Origin: a virus
Virus record (IMG/VR): IMGVR_UViG_3300025913_000045
Span: 1-54,659 of that record
Direction: 5' to 3' (one strand)
DNA length: 54,659 nucleotides
The first letter of the stretch is position 1. The number at the start of each line of letters is the position of its first letter. Shown piece after piece: positions 36,430 to 44,961 of the stretch. Below the pieces are notes generated by a model that did no database searches, had not been told where the DNA came from, and was given only the letters and a program-made list of their open reading frames with translations. A program made the position numbers and the translations under genes.

Positions 36430-37248
36430 TTAAAAGTTAAAACTGTAAACTGATTTTGTTGATATACCAGCTACACCACTCATTAAACTTTTCACGGCTT
36501 GCTCGTCTGAAGTGCTACTGTTATTCGCGGCTTCATCTTCACCAAGTGCTACTATCTTGCCTAAATTATAGTATTCGGTATTGATTTGTTTGATTGATAA
36601 TTCTAAAGCGGCATATGTTTCATCCCGCATGCCGTCAATACGCAAAGCCTTTAATAGCTTCGCTTCACGTGCGTTTAAATCTTCGCGGCTCATTGCTGAC
36701 TTTACACCAGTCATTTGTGCCTGTGGGTTTGCACCCCATGTTACCGCCGAATGCTCGTATAAGTTGAGTTCAATTAACTCACGATACCATGTTTCCCAAT
36801 CTTGCGCGTCCGGCTGCTGAATAACTGATTTAACCGTTTGAAAACCGATTGAGTTTTCCTCAACCAATCCACCTGCGATAAGTTTTAAAGCATCTTCTGC
36901 AAATGTTGCACCGCTGGTAATAGTTGCTTCGTAGTATAGCCCTTTGCTGTCCTCTTTTAATACTGACGGCTTAGCTAATACTTTGCCGGGGTTGTGTTGC
37001 CATAAAAAAAGTATGGTGTTTTTACCTTGTGGCCCGTTTTCGTTTATTGACTTTGCAAACGCACCTGGTAGTATAATATCATCGTCTAAATCCTTATTGC
37101 CAAAGATGGACGCATACCCGGTTACTGTTTTGCCGTCAGTATCGGTAATCATAGACGGGCTGCTAACGTTCTTAACCTCGATTATACCTTTCGGTATCTC
37201 GGTTAGCCCTGATTTGCTTTTAGTGAAATTGCCTATGATTTTTGCCAT
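36430..37248 (-). CDS. Prohead protease (HK97 family, S78-like), 272 aa
   Basis: Starts with a substrate-binding beta region (GYASIFGNKDLDDDIILPGAF, residues 44-64). The His is in FLWQHNPGK (His85), the Ser is in GGLVEENSIGFQ (Ser133), and Glu/His elements occur in ELNLYEHSAVTWGANPQA (about 160-177). It should mature the capsid after assembly by cutting off the scaffold-like N-terminus. Directly upstream of the capsid gene with a 7-nt gap. Confidence 0.88.
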   Translation of the reverse strand: MAKIIGNFTKSKSGLTEIPKGIIEVKNVSSPSMITDTDGKTVTGYASIFGNKDLDDDIILPGAFAKSINENGPQGKNTILFLWQHNPGKVLAKPSVLKEDSKGLYYEATITSGATFAEDALKLIAGGLVEENSIGFQTVKSVIQQPDAQDWETWYRELIELNLYEHSAVTWGANPQAQMTGVKSAMSREDLNAREAKLLKALRIDGMRDETYAALELSIKQINTEYYNLGKIVALGEDEAANNSSTSDEQAVKSLMSGVAGISTKSVYSFNF

Positions 37249-37314
37249 TGGGTTGATTTGGTAGTAAAAATAAAATAATGAAAGCTATTAGACTAAATAA
37301 AAAAAACGTACGTA

Positions 37315-37344
37315 TTTGAATATTTAATTTAATTATGTATATTG
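37315..37344 (+). promoter_or_regulatory. Promoter of the reverse-strand island
   Basis: TTTG (37315-37318), 19 nt, TATATTGC (37338-37345), two mismatches to TAnnTTTG, 4 nt before the ATG at 37349. The transcript would be almost leaderless, like those of the regulator genes. Confidence 0.5.
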
Positions 37345-37348
37345 CGGC

Positions 37349-37540
37349 ATGAATATAACGGACGCATTGAACGAAATACAGTCGCGAAGTAAGCCATATT
37401 TAGATGTTGGAATGTTGCAGGGCACGTTTAGTAATACCATAAAGGCCATTAAGTTTGGGTTTGCAAAGCCTAAAACGATTGATGATTTTATGGGTAAGTT
37501 TGGGTATGTTAAAAGTATTGAACAATGGGAGAAGAAATAA
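37349..37540 (+). CDS. Hypothetical protein, 63 aa
   Basis: First gene of a plus-strand island inside the minus-strand head unit. Contains a short helix and a basic central part (FGFAKPKTIDDFMGKFGY). No family recognised. Overlaps the next gene by 16 nt. Confidence 0.6.
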   Translation: MNITDALNEIQSRSKPYLDVGMLQGTFSNTIKAIKFGFAKPKTIDDFMGKFGYVKSIEQWEKK

Positions 37541-37812
37541 CCCTTATCGATTTTAGCTTCACTCCAGCAGTTTTGGATGAATTTCAAAAAGTTTTTGCAG
37601 GCGGTATAGGCATTAGATATAAACTGTCTGATAATACTTGGCATCAATATCAATGGCTATATGCTGCTGAATTTAAAAAAGATGTTGATGGTTTTAAATT
37701 TGCCCCTGCTATGATTTTGGAGTCGCTGAAACGTAGGATAGCACAATATAACCGCGCTATTATTCACATCGACAAAAAACAACAAATACCACCTGTATAT
37801 TTTAAAGATTAG
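37525..37812 (+). CDS. Hypothetical protein, 95 aa
   Basis: Mixed alpha/beta, with aromatic-rich strands (WHQYQWLYAAEFKKDVDGF) and a helical C-terminus. No family recognised. Member of the island. Confidence 0.6.
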   Translation: MGEEITLIDFSFTPAVLDEFQKVFAGGIGIRYKLSDNTWHQYQWLYAAEFKKDVDGFKFAPAMILESLKRRIAQYNRAIIHIDKKQQIPPVYFKD

Positions 37813-37816
37813 GTAT

Positions 37817-38146
37817 ATGAGTTACGACTATTCAACCGTTATGGGCTTTTTATCTTCATCCGAACTTAACCGGTGTAAAAAGAATGGATTAAAAGTTTGG
37901 GAGGCTAATAACTGGTTTGAGGTGATAAAATACCCGTGGTTAACGCGAAAGTTACGGCGTAAAATCGGGCATTTGTGGGCTTGTAATGCGTTGATTGAAT
38001 TGCCTCGTAAGCCTATAATTGGGTTATCGGATATGGATTATTCAGTATTCGATTTACCACAATTCAAAGGTATGGGCGAAAACTTAGCTAAGCAATTTTT
38101 AGACGCTGAAGATTATTACATTTTACACGGAAAATTACCAGAATGA
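37817..38146 (+). CDS. Hypothetical protein, 109 aa
   Basis: Basic middle (KYPWLTRKLRRKIGHLW) and an acidic end; no signal or membrane segment. No family recognised. Four-nt overlap with the next gene. Confidence 0.6.
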   Translation: MSYDYSTVMGFLSSSELNRCKKNGLKVWEANNWFEVIKYPWLTRKLRRKIGHLWACNALIELPRKPIIGLSDMDYSVFDLPQFKGMGENLAKQFLDAEDYYILHGKLPE

Positions 38147-38412
38147 TACACAAAATACAAAAGCCATTAATTAGTGAGAACGTAAAATATCCGCTTTACG
38201 AAAATATGTTACAGGCATTTTATACAATTAAAAGCGAAGATAAAAATCCGCAATCGTTTGTTATACATTCAGAAATTGCGCACGAATTTGTTTTAGAATG
38301 TCGGAAACAATATAATTTCGGCTTGGTTCCGGGCAATGCAAAGCTAGAGTTCATGGGCTTGCCAATATATCGCAGTTACGATGTGCCAAAAGACGAAATA
38401 CATATTTTTTAG
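38143..38412 (+). CDS. Hypothetical protein, 89 aa
   Basis: Contains AKLEFMGLPIYRSYDVPKDEIHIF near the end, a strand pattern seen in capsid and decoration proteins, but evidence is weak. Overlaps the preceding gene by 4 nt. Unknown function. Confidence 0.55.
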   Translation: MIHKIQKPLISENVKYPLYENMLQAFYTIKSEDKNPQSFVIHSEIAHEFVLECRKQYNFGLVPGNAKLEFMGLPIYRSYDVPKDEIHIF

Positions 38413-38415
38413 GTT

Positions 38416-38685
38416 ATGACAGAAAACGATTTTACGTTTGCCGAACGTTGGGGTAGTATCCCTAAAGAGCAATTAGAAGATGTGCCGAAAATAACTGAAT
38501 TAATGAATGAGTTACGATTTGGCTTTACTGAAAAATACGAAAAGCTAATAGCCGATAACGGCCTTAATCCTAATATGTACCATCCTGCCATTGGTTTCGC
38601 TAATTGTGAAGATGATTTCATTAAAAACACAATGACGGTTATTATTTATGCCGAACCGAATATTTTAACACCGAACGAAGATTAG
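38416..38685 (+). CDS. Hypothetical protein, 89 aa
   Basis: Acidic/aromatic, with FTFAERWGSIPKEQLEDVPK at the start. No family recognised. Three nt after the preceding stop. Confidence 0.58.
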   Translation: MTENDFTFAERWGSIPKEQLEDVPKITELMNELRFGFTEKYEKLIADNGLNPNMYHPAIGFANCEDDFIKNTMTVIIYAEPNILTPNED

Positions 38686-38709
38686 CACACTTTTTGCTAC
38701 ACAAACCAC

Positions 38710-38913
38710 ATGAAAGTAAAAGTAGACGCTTCGCACCCTTACAGTAATGGCGGCGAAACAATAGAGGTATCATCGGGTATGGCTGAATATATGGAAAAAA
38801 CAGGCACCGGGACAATAGTTGAAAAATATGGTGATATTGCGCATGATATGGGCACACCGTCGATTATGCCAAGTGCGCATATTACGGATATTAAGCCGCC
38901 GAAGAAGAAATGA
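38710..38913 (+). CDS. Hypothetical protein, 67 aa
   Basis: Starts MKVKVDASHPYSNGGETIEV and ends with PPKKK. Small beta/loop protein of unknown role. Overlaps the HNH gene by 4 nt, so both are translated together. Confidence 0.55.
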   Translation: MKVKVDASHPYSNGGETIEVSSGMAEYMEKTGTGTIVEKYGDIAHDMGTPSIMPSAHITDIKPPKKK

Positions 38914-39458
38914 TAGAAGAAATAGAGATTTGGAAAGATGTAGTTGGATTTGAAGGTATGTATGAAGTTTCCAACTTTGGTAATATCAAATCCTGTGAAA
39001 GAATAACTATCCGTGTATTTAAAAACCACCAAAGCAGATTGCCTGTAAAAGAAAAAATACTTTCACCTATTTTTAATAAAAAAAATGGTTATTTAAGAGT
39101 TTCGCTATCTGCTAAGTTATATCAAGTTCATACAATTGTTGCTGAGGCGTTTTTACCAAACCCTGAAGATAAGCCAACAGTTAATCACATTGACCTTAAC
39201 AAAAAAAATAATTCCTTATCTAATCTTGAATGGGCGACGCGCTCTGAACAAACAAAGCATGCGTATAAAATGGGTGCTATGTGTCAAAAATTAGGTAAAA
39301 ATAATAATGCAGTAAAGGTTAAGGATATTGAGGGCAATATTTATGATTCTATAAGGGAGGCCTGGAATGAGAATAAGGAAAAATTAAATCTGCATCCGAG
39401 ATTTAAAACATTTTGGCTTCATTATTCATTGGGCAAAACACCATTTAAAGCAGCTTAA
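38910..39458 (+). CDS. NUMOD4-HNH homing endonuclease, 182 aa
   Basis: NUMOD4 at residues 8-28 (WKDVVGFEGMYEVSNFGNIKS), then an HNH core: VHTIVAEAFLPNPED (73-87), TVNHIDLNKKNNSLSNLEWAT (90-110) with H74, NHID 92-95, N101 and the NLEWAT end. Residues about 123-175 form the second DNA-binding part. It lies at the 3' end of the plus-strand island and its stop overlaps the end of the head morphogenesis gene, so the island sits exactly at a gene boundary. It is a selfish element that could also nick related phages. Confidence 0.88.
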   Translation: MIEEIEIWKDVVGFEGMYEVSNFGNIKSCERITIRVFKNHQSRLPVKEKILSPIFNKKNGYLRVSLSAKLYQVHTIVAEAFLPNPEDKPTVNHIDLNKKNNSLSNLEWATRSEQTKHAYKMGAMCQKLGKNNNAVKVKDIEGNIYDSIREAWNENKEKLNLHPRFKTFWLHYSLGKTPFKAA

Positions 39459-40254
39459 GTATTGGTAACCCGTTCGCTCCGATTAATGGTATTATAGCTA
39501 AAGAACACCTACAATTTATACATTCTTTCGCTGACAATTTCACATCTCCTGGATATTGTGCCAATTCTGTTCCAACTTCAAAATCTTCGTTCATGCCAAC
39601 TATCTGACCATCTGCATCCATGTGCGTTGGCCTTGTATTTGCATCTTCTACAGCTATCCATCCTTTACCCGTTTCGTAATCGCTATCCTCCGCCCCTAAG
39701 AAAGCCCCTTTATTTGCCGCTGTGGTAGTTTCAGTACGCGCAATAACCAAAGCACGCGCGCGGTTAAAATCTGGGTCGTCTAATTGCTTTTCAATATACG
39801 TAGCGCGTTCTGAAATTGGCATGTTTTGCGACTCATCCAATAATGTCTGTATCCTATCCCGCGTGGTATCAGTTACGCCCTGCACCCGGTCGGCAGCTTC
39901 GGTATGATAAAATAGCGACATTAGTTTATGCCATGCCTGTGAGAAAAAACCTGGGCCACTCTTTTCAGCGCGTCTACCCATGCTATTAACGCGGGTCAAT
40001 ATCCAGCCAGCTTGTTTTACTCCAACCTGCGTATAACATTTCAAATACGCGGCTTGCATAGGTTGTTTTGATACCAACACGGTCAAATGCGAACTCAAAT
40101 CAGCAACCCCATACACTCGTACCCATTCAACTACAGGCTTAACCTGTGCATCCAACGCAGCTTTAAAGTTCCTATATTGCTGTTGCTCTAACCGGTGGTG
40201 TTGCCTACGCCAATCAATAGCCCATTGCTGTGAATTAAAGCGTACCGTTTGCAT
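39445..40254 (-). CDS. Phage head morphogenesis protein (SPP1 gp7/Mu F-like), 269 aa
   Basis: The C-terminal half contains RARALVIARTETTTAANKGAFLG and WIAVEDANTRPTHMDADGQIVGMNEDFEV, the classic minor head protein signature, ending with CINCRC. These proteins sit at the portal and help package DNA. Its end meets the HNH gene on the opposite strand, with 14 bases shared. Overlaps the portal gene by 20 nt. Confidence 0.85.
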   Translation of the reverse strand: MQTVRFNSQQWAIDWRRQHHRLEQQQYRNFKAALDAQVKPVVEWVRVYGVADLSSHLTVLVSKQPMQAAYLKCYTQVGVKQAGWILTRVNSMGRRAEKSGPGFFSQAWHKLMSLFYHTEAADRVQGVTDTTRDRIQTLLDESQNMPISERATYIEKQLDDPDFNRARALVIARTETTTAANKGAFLGAEDSDYETGKGWIAVEDANTRPTHMDADGQIVGMNEDFEVGTELAQYPGDVKLSAKECINCRCSLAIIPLIGANGLPILKLL

Positions 40255-41728
40255 TTTGTCCGGCTTGTGTGAATTGCTGGTCTGTTATACTTAAGTCGTC
40301 AATCAGCATCATGTTGTTAGGCACTAAAACCTTATCCATATTTGGCTCTAATGATGTACCAAAACCCATACCCTGTAGTTTCTGATTTGGAGTTAACCAC
40401 CACGCAGCGTTCATCCATTCGGCTACGTTTTTCATGTCTTCCTGCATGTCAGGCAATGTTGACGGGTCAAGCTGGATAACATATGTTTTGTTACCGTTAG
40501 CATAAGCCGGACAAATGTCGCGGGTTAATCTGTCGGATATGATATTAGCCAGTGGTGTTATAACGTTGTAAATAAACTGCTTCATATGTGCTGCAACGTT
40601 GTTATCCGTCGAAGCATCCATGTTGTTCATTAGCGTAATTGGCACATGGTAGGCGTTGCAAATATCCTTTGTATCAAAATTTAGCGATTCAATTAACATC
40701 ATATCGCCTACAGGCAAACCGATTTGTTGCCAATCCAACGGTGAAGCCCCGGCAAATATTCGTTCAATCAAATCGCCAGATGACCGGTGTTTGCTGGCTA
40801 TCTGTTCTTTTAGGTCACGCGCCTGGTCTGGGTTTAATGGCGGCGCACCCTGTTTTGGGGTCAGGATACCCATAGCGCCGCCGTTTTTCATTTGCTTATT
40901 AGCCTCTATTCGGCTATCATGGTTCTTCTGTAATGTTAGCCGGTATGCCATTAATGGCGATTGCCCGTATAATTGTGAGCCGTAGTTTGTGTAATTAGGG
41001 TTAAATGTTTTCAGGTGACTAACATCTGTAGCTGCAAAATCATATTCAGCAGCGCCAAAGAAACGCTGATTGATTACGCGATAACCCTTTATTGGCTGCA
41101 ATGCCCCGCCCGACATTATCAGTATAAACGGCGCTGGTAAAACGAACATCTCTTTCGGCTTACGTGATGATGGTATCAGGTAATTGTAATAATTGTACGT
41201 ATTACCTGTCAATAAGTAAAATCCTGCGTAATGTTTCAGCCATTCCCCATATGTTTGATATGGATTAGGCCTATAAAGCAAATCAGAAATTTCAGGCATG
41301 TAAACCTCTTTCATTGCCTTTAATTCGATTGCTTTAGCTTTAATACGGGCCTCGTCTGTATTCGCCTGTAGTAGATTTCGGTATTTCTGAACGCTGCCTA
41401 ATTTATCCTTAGTTACCTCGTAAACAATTGGTGTACACGCAGCAAGTTTTTGCAATATCAGGTCAACACACGAATAAACATCGGCATTGAATTGATAGCC
41501 CTGCTGGATATAGGTAAATGCATTGTCGCCTAACTGTACCGGCTGTCCGTTGTTTAGAAATCCATATAGCGCCGTTTGGTATGACGTGTTTAGGTTGGCA
41601 ACAACTTCTAATTGCTGGTTCAATCGCTTTACCTCATTCTGAACTTCGCTAACCTCTAAACTTTTTTCGAATGCGACTATATCAACATCTTCCTTTTTTG
41701 CTAATCCTAATGCCGATAATATTCCCAT
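40235..41728 (-). CDS. Portal protein, 497 aa
   Basis: Typical portal order: clip/wing region (RPNPYQTYGEWLKHYAGFYLLTGNTY), SPLDWQQIGLPVGDMMLIESLNFDTKDICNAYHVPITLM, then a C-terminal helix-rich stretch (ITPLANIISDRLTRDICPAY). Lies between terminase and head morphogenesis, as expected. Coiled coil at the start (SLEVSEVQNEVKRLNQQLE). A late-type promoter precedes it in the terminase gene. Confidence 0.88.
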   Translation of the reverse strand: MGILSALGLAKKEDVDIVAFEKSLEVSEVQNEVKRLNQQLEVVANLNTSYQTALYGFLNNGQPVQLGDNAFTYIQQGYQFNADVYSCVDLILQKLAACTPIVYEVTKDKLGSVQKYRNLLQANTDEARIKAKAIELKAMKEVYMPEISDLLYRPNPYQTYGEWLKHYAGFYLLTGNTYNYYNYLIPSSRKPKEMFVLPAPFILIMSGGALQPIKGYRVINQRFFGAAEYDFAATDVSHLKTFNPNYTNYGSQLYGQSPLMAYRLTLQKNHDSRIEANKQMKNGGAMGILTPKQGAPPLNPDQARDLKEQIASKHRSSGDLIERIFAGASPLDWQQIGLPVGDMMLIESLNFDTKDICNAYHVPITLMNNMDASTDNNVAAHMKQFIYNVITPLANIISDRLTRDICPAYANGNKTYVIQLDPSTLPDMQEDMKNVAEWMNAAWWLTPNQKLQGMGFGTSLEPNMDKVLVPNNMMLIDDLSITDQQFTQAGQNANGTL

Positions 41729-41744
41729 TGATAAAATATTTGTG

Positions 41745-41776
41745 TAAATATAGTTTTAGGTTTTCGTTTTTGCAAA
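41745..41776 (-). promoter_or_regulatory. Late promoter for the portal-to-capsid unit
   Basis: On the minus strand TTTG (41776-41773), 20 nt, TATATTTA (41752-41745). The flanking AACTATATTTACACA is identical in the fibre promoter. It lies just before the portal ATG, and its -33 end just meets the terminase stop. Confidence 0.65.
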
Positions 41777-43300
41777 TTACCAGAGTGATGTGTGTACATA
41801 TTGAGCGCCGACTGAAAAACGCTCTTTCATCATAAACATATCCATTAAATCGGGAGACTGCCCATTTAACTTTGTTTTCATTTCGTCTTTACCAATTATT
41901 TGTAACTTACCGTCCATGTCTGCTTTTTTCCGTTTTATCGCTTTTCGCTCAAACATAAAACGTTGCTTTACAGTCATTTTATCATCATACATTTTATTTG
42001 CCACATATTCAGATATTTTATATTTACCGGAGTTTACCTTGTCGCCTGAAATATAATAACATTGTGTTTTAAGATTTGGGTAGTTTTCAACTTGCATCTT
42101 ACCACGCTCCACAATCAATGCGTCGTTATTTTGCAATGGTGAACCACCATTTAAAAACGGAACTGCACCTACTATAAACCCGTCTATAAAACCACCAACC
42201 CCATCATTATCATAGGTTATATGGTCATTCGGTACTTTATATTGAACAGCAAACTTAGTTATTGCATCAACAACCTCTTTGCCGTTTGATTTGTCCATTA
42301 TCTCAATATCGGCCAACTCGTCTCCGTCAAAATAACCCACAATAAATTTGTCGGAGCCTTTCAACGCAATATCTGCTGTTATACACTTTACCGAATGGTC
42401 AACATCAAATAAATTACTAAACATACCGGCGAATGCAGGATAATTATAAATATCATTATCAGATACTATTGTTTTCCAGTTACCATGAAGTAGTGCCGCC
42501 TGTGTATCTTCATCCTGGCTTAATAGATTTCCTAAATAAGCAGGGTCAACTGATAGTAACTCTTTATTTTCATAAATATCACCACTAATGAATGTAACAG
42601 ATTTAACAAAATTATTTAAATCAATATCTGTCTTTTCTTTTACAACTTCAAAAACGTGAGCTGCCTTTTCAATAACTTCATCCCGCGTATCGCCCCAAAT
42701 ATAATTTTCACCGTCTCTTACAAGATAACGAATTACACCGTTTCGCTCTTTTATTGGAAACCCGGTCTCCTGGTCAATCCACCACGCTATAAATTCAGCA
42801 ACCCAACTATCAGGGTCTGGATTACATGTTGCCCTTATATATGGCTTTACACCGCAAACAGAACGGTTACGTGTCATAAGGTAAAAGAACATCCCTTTGC
42901 TAAAGTGTGTTAATTCATCAAAACCTATAAATGGTATTTGCGAACCCTGCCAATCAAATTTATTTTTTTCATATTCGATATGAGCGAACTTTAACTTTGA
43001 TTTATCACCGAAAAACCATTCATAAGAACTTTCACGAGGGGTTGTTTTTTGTACTTGAGTGTACAATTGCATTGATGTATCCCAAAGCCCCCCCTGCGCC
43101 TTTATTTGCGGTGATGTGCGGCGAAAGATAACAGTTCCGAACCCGTCAACATCTTTATATCGTAATGGCTCTAAAAGAAGTGTGTATGTTTTACCAACAC
43201 CAGCTGCACCGCCACCAATCACAATATCAGCCGAACTTGACAAAGCAAGTGTTTGATAGCCAGGCTGTGGGCGTATGAATTTAGCTTGAATTTCTGCCAT
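41777..43300 (-). CDS. Terminase large subunit, 507 aa
   Basis: ATPase: Walker A GGGAAGVGKT (residues 29-38), Walker B IPFIGFDEL with Asp128/Glu129, plus coupling motif. The C-terminal nuclease has ITADIALKGSDKF and YDNDGVGGF, with the usual Asp pair. It packages DNA with the portal and small subunit. Start at 43300 (MAEIQAKFIRPQ) gives the normal length; the in-frame start at 43372 adds 24 residues that overlap the small subunit gene. Confidence 0.92.
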   Translation of the reverse strand: MAEIQAKFIRPQPGYQTLALSSSADIVIGGGAAGVGKTYTLLLEPLRYKDVDGFGTVIFRRTSPQIKAQGGLWDTSMQLYTQVQKTTPRESSYEWFFGDKSKLKFAHIEYEKNKFDWQGSQIPFIGFDELTHFSKGMFFYLMTRNRSVCGVKPYIRATCNPDPDSWVAEFIAWWIDQETGFPIKERNGVIRYLVRDGENYIWGDTRDEVIEKAAHVFEVVKEKTDIDLNNFVKSVTFISGDIYENKELLSVDPAYLGNLLSQDEDTQAALLHGNWKTIVSDNDIYNYPAFAGMFSNLFDVDHSVKCITADIALKGSDKFIVGYFDGDELADIEIMDKSNGKEVVDAITKFAVQYKVPNDHITYDNDGVGGFIDGFIVGAVPFLNGGSPLQNNDALIVERGKMQVENYPNLKTQCYYISGDKVNSGKYKISEYVANKMYDDKMTVKQRFMFERKAIKRKKADMDGKLQIIGKDEMKTKLNGQSPDLMDMFMMKERFSVGAQYVHTSLW

Positions 43301-43727
43301 TATCAGGCAATTGGAAAAATGTGACTTGTGGTAATGGGTTTTCTGGGTCATTTGATAAGACCTGCTTATCACTCCATTTTGTTTTTTGACGGTTTTTTAA
43401 CCAATTTAAAGCAGCACCAGCGTCGGGAGCCATTTCTTTAACTACTGTTTTAGTTAATTCACCACCCTCGAATGTTTCCTCTTCATAGGTATAACCAACT
43501 GCTCTTTTATGAAATGAAACAGCTACTTCTGCATCAGCTATTGCCTTGCCTCTCTTGACTGACACGGAAAACTCTGGATGAACATTTTTCCATTCAGTTA
43601 TTGTATCTTCAACAACATCAAAAAACTCGGCCAATTCAGCATCGGTAAAACCCAATAAACATAGCTTATAAGCCTGTTCATTAAAACTCTCATCATACTT
43701 TGTAGGTCTTCCCCCTGCATGTGCCAT
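43281..43727 (-). CDS. Terminase small subunit, 148 aa
   Basis: N-terminal RPTKYDESFNEQAYKLCLLGFTDAELAEFF followed by DTITEWKNVHPEF (residues 7-54) is a helix-turn-helix typical of small terminases, then a helical oligomerisation domain and PDAGAALNWLKNRQKTKWSDK. Recognises the pac site; overlaps the large subunit gene by 20 nt. Confidence 0.85.
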   Translation of the reverse strand: MAHAGGRPTKYDESFNEQAYKLCLLGFTDAELAEFFDVVEDTITEWKNVHPEFSVSVKRGKAIADAEVAVSFHKRAVGYTYEEETFEGGELTKTVVKEMAPDAGAALNWLKNRQKTKWSDKQVLSNDPENPLPQVTFFQLPDNGRNSS

Positions 43728-43781
43728 ACCCGCTAATCTACCAACTATTTTTTACAATGTCAAATGTGAAATTTAATTGAC

Positions 43782-43808
43782 CTGCCCTAAGTATTACTGA
43801 GGGCAGCT
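43782..43808. terminator. Hairpin between nuclease and terminase genes
   Basis: CTGCCCT (43782-43788) and AGGGCAG (43800-43806) form a 7-bp perfect stem. The T-run after it is weak in either direction, so termination is uncertain; it may separate the replication side from the packaging side. Confidence 0.45.
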
Positions 43809-43811
43809 TTA

Positions 43812-44306
43812 TTACTCCGGATTATCCAAATCGTACTTCCGCTGAAATTCTTTCGCTGCCTTATCGGATGCGGCGCGGTGTTTGTTGATGTAAGGGGCGG
43901 CTTTTATATTCTGAAATATAGGACGACTATCCATATAAGCCTGAATAATATTATCAATGTGTTGTTCCCCACACCCAAACACAGCAGCAAATCCCTGTGC
44001 TTTTAGATATTCAAGGTATAGGTATTGTTCCCATAGATGAGCGTTATATTTAAGCGTAACGCCGTCTTTCAAAAAAACGGTATCTAACTTCACCTCAATA
44101 TACAAAGAGGCGTACAGGCCGTTATTATGGATGATATGTAAATCAGGGTAACCACTACCTGATTGCGCGTTGTTGAATTGCTCTTTTATGTGCGGTGGGC
44201 AGTAATGTCCGGCGAACCAATCAGACCGGTAGTGTATTCCTGGATATTGCTTTCGAAATTTTCGGATGATGTGGGTTTGTAGGCCCGCTTCGTTTGTGTA
44301 ACTCAT
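43812..44306 (-). CDS. VRR-NUC domain nuclease, 164 aa
   Basis: NEAGLQTHIIRKFRKQYPG at the start (Glu6), and SGSGYPDLHIIHNNGLYASLYIEVKLD (Asp55, Glu71, Lys73) form the PD-(D/E)xK core of the VRR-NUC superfamily. It cuts structured or flap DNA in many phages; its role with the exonuclease at 50397 is inferred. A preceding gene with an in-frame TGA overlaps its start (ATGA). Confidence 0.82.
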   Translation of the reverse strand: MSYTNEAGLQTHIIRKFRKQYPGIHYRSDWFAGHYCPPHIKEQFNNAQSGSGYPDLHIIHNNGLYASLYIEVKLDTVFLKDGVTLKYNAHLWEQYLYLEYLKAQGFAAVFGCGEQHIDNIIQAYMDSRPIFQNIKAAPYINKHRAASDKAAKEFQRKYDLDNPE

Positions 44307-44542
44307 TCTACTTTATATTTTTCTTTCAATTCGTCCTTAGTTGATTGATAGGTTGTTGTTTTCCAAATAACCCTATCCCTTTGCGTTAAATACTCCAACA
44401 GTCACGGCGGATGAACATAAGGCACTTTCGGCTTCGGCTTGGCTTTATATTTTGGCGTGTCGGGTTCGGCGGTTTCAAATGCCATTCTATCGACGCTGAA
44501 TGTGGTAACCGGCTTAGCATACTTTTTGTAACTCTTTGCCAT
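44303..44542 (-). pseudogene. Small gene interrupted by an in-frame TGA, 79 codons
   Basis: MAKSYKKYAKPVTTFSVDRM ... KVPYVHPP, then TGA at 44404-44402, then LLEYLTQRDRVIWKTTTYQS ... KEKYKVE and a final TGA that overlaps the next ATG (ATGA). Both halves are in one frame and the downstream half has no ATG, so the original gene probably carried TGG (Trp) or another sense codon. It is a nonsense mutation, a readthrough case or a sequencing error. Upstream part 46 aa alone; function unknown. Confidence 0.6.
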
Positions 44543-44739
44543 TATGACTTGCGCTTTACTTTATTACAATAACTAATCCGATAGTTTCCTTTATGCCGCG
44601 CTAAGAATATTCGACGCGCTTCGTCTTCGCTCATTGCCGCAATATTAGTGTGATAAGTATTCGATTTGCTTGGAGTTATAGGCAGTAGGTAATAAGCAAC
44701 GTGCCATAGTTTTGGTGTTTCTGATATTTTAGCCTTCAT
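44542..44739 (-). CDS. Hypothetical protein, 65 aa
   Basis: Basic, with KLWHVAYYLLPITPSKSNTY and a helix (SEDEARRIFLARH). The stop overlaps the next ATG (TAATG). No family recognised. Confidence 0.58.
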   Translation of the reverse strand: MKAKISETPKLWHVAYYLLPITPSKSNTYHTNIAAMSEDEARRIFLARHKGNYRISYCNKVKRKS

Positions 44740-44896
44740 CTTCGGTATTATCTATAAACGCTTTCAAAACTATTGCGTTCGGTGATTGAAAAACAGAGCA
44801 TACTACTCCACAATTGATATTGAGGCTTATTACCTCAACCTGCTGGTTTTTATCTTTAGCTAACTGTAGCTTGTCGATTAGGTCTTGTACTGTCAT
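44729..44896 (-). CDS. Hypothetical protein, 55 aa
   Basis: MTVQDLIDKLQLAKDKNQQVEV, then beta strands with two cysteines (NINCGVVCSVFQS). The start motif resembles the small-protein family beginning TVQ.L...L at 9097. Overlaps the next gene by 11 nt. Confidence 0.55.
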   Translation of the reverse strand: MTVQDLIDKLQLAKDKNQQVEVISLNINCGVVCSVFQSPNAIVLKAFIDNTEDEG

Positions 44897-44961
44897 AGTC
44901 TTGTCGTTACTGGTTTTGCGTATTTTTTGTAGGATTTCATATAATGGTTATCTGTTAAAAA

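Noticed and set aside
35935-36453. 172-aa plus-strand ORF opposite the capsid gene
   Set aside because: Antisense shadow of the strongly supported capsid gene; Ser/Lys-rich composition without any motif.
43300-43372. Longer start for the large terminase
   Set aside because: The added 24 residues overlap the small subunit gene in another frame and are not typical of the family; MAEIQAKFIRPQ gives the normal start.
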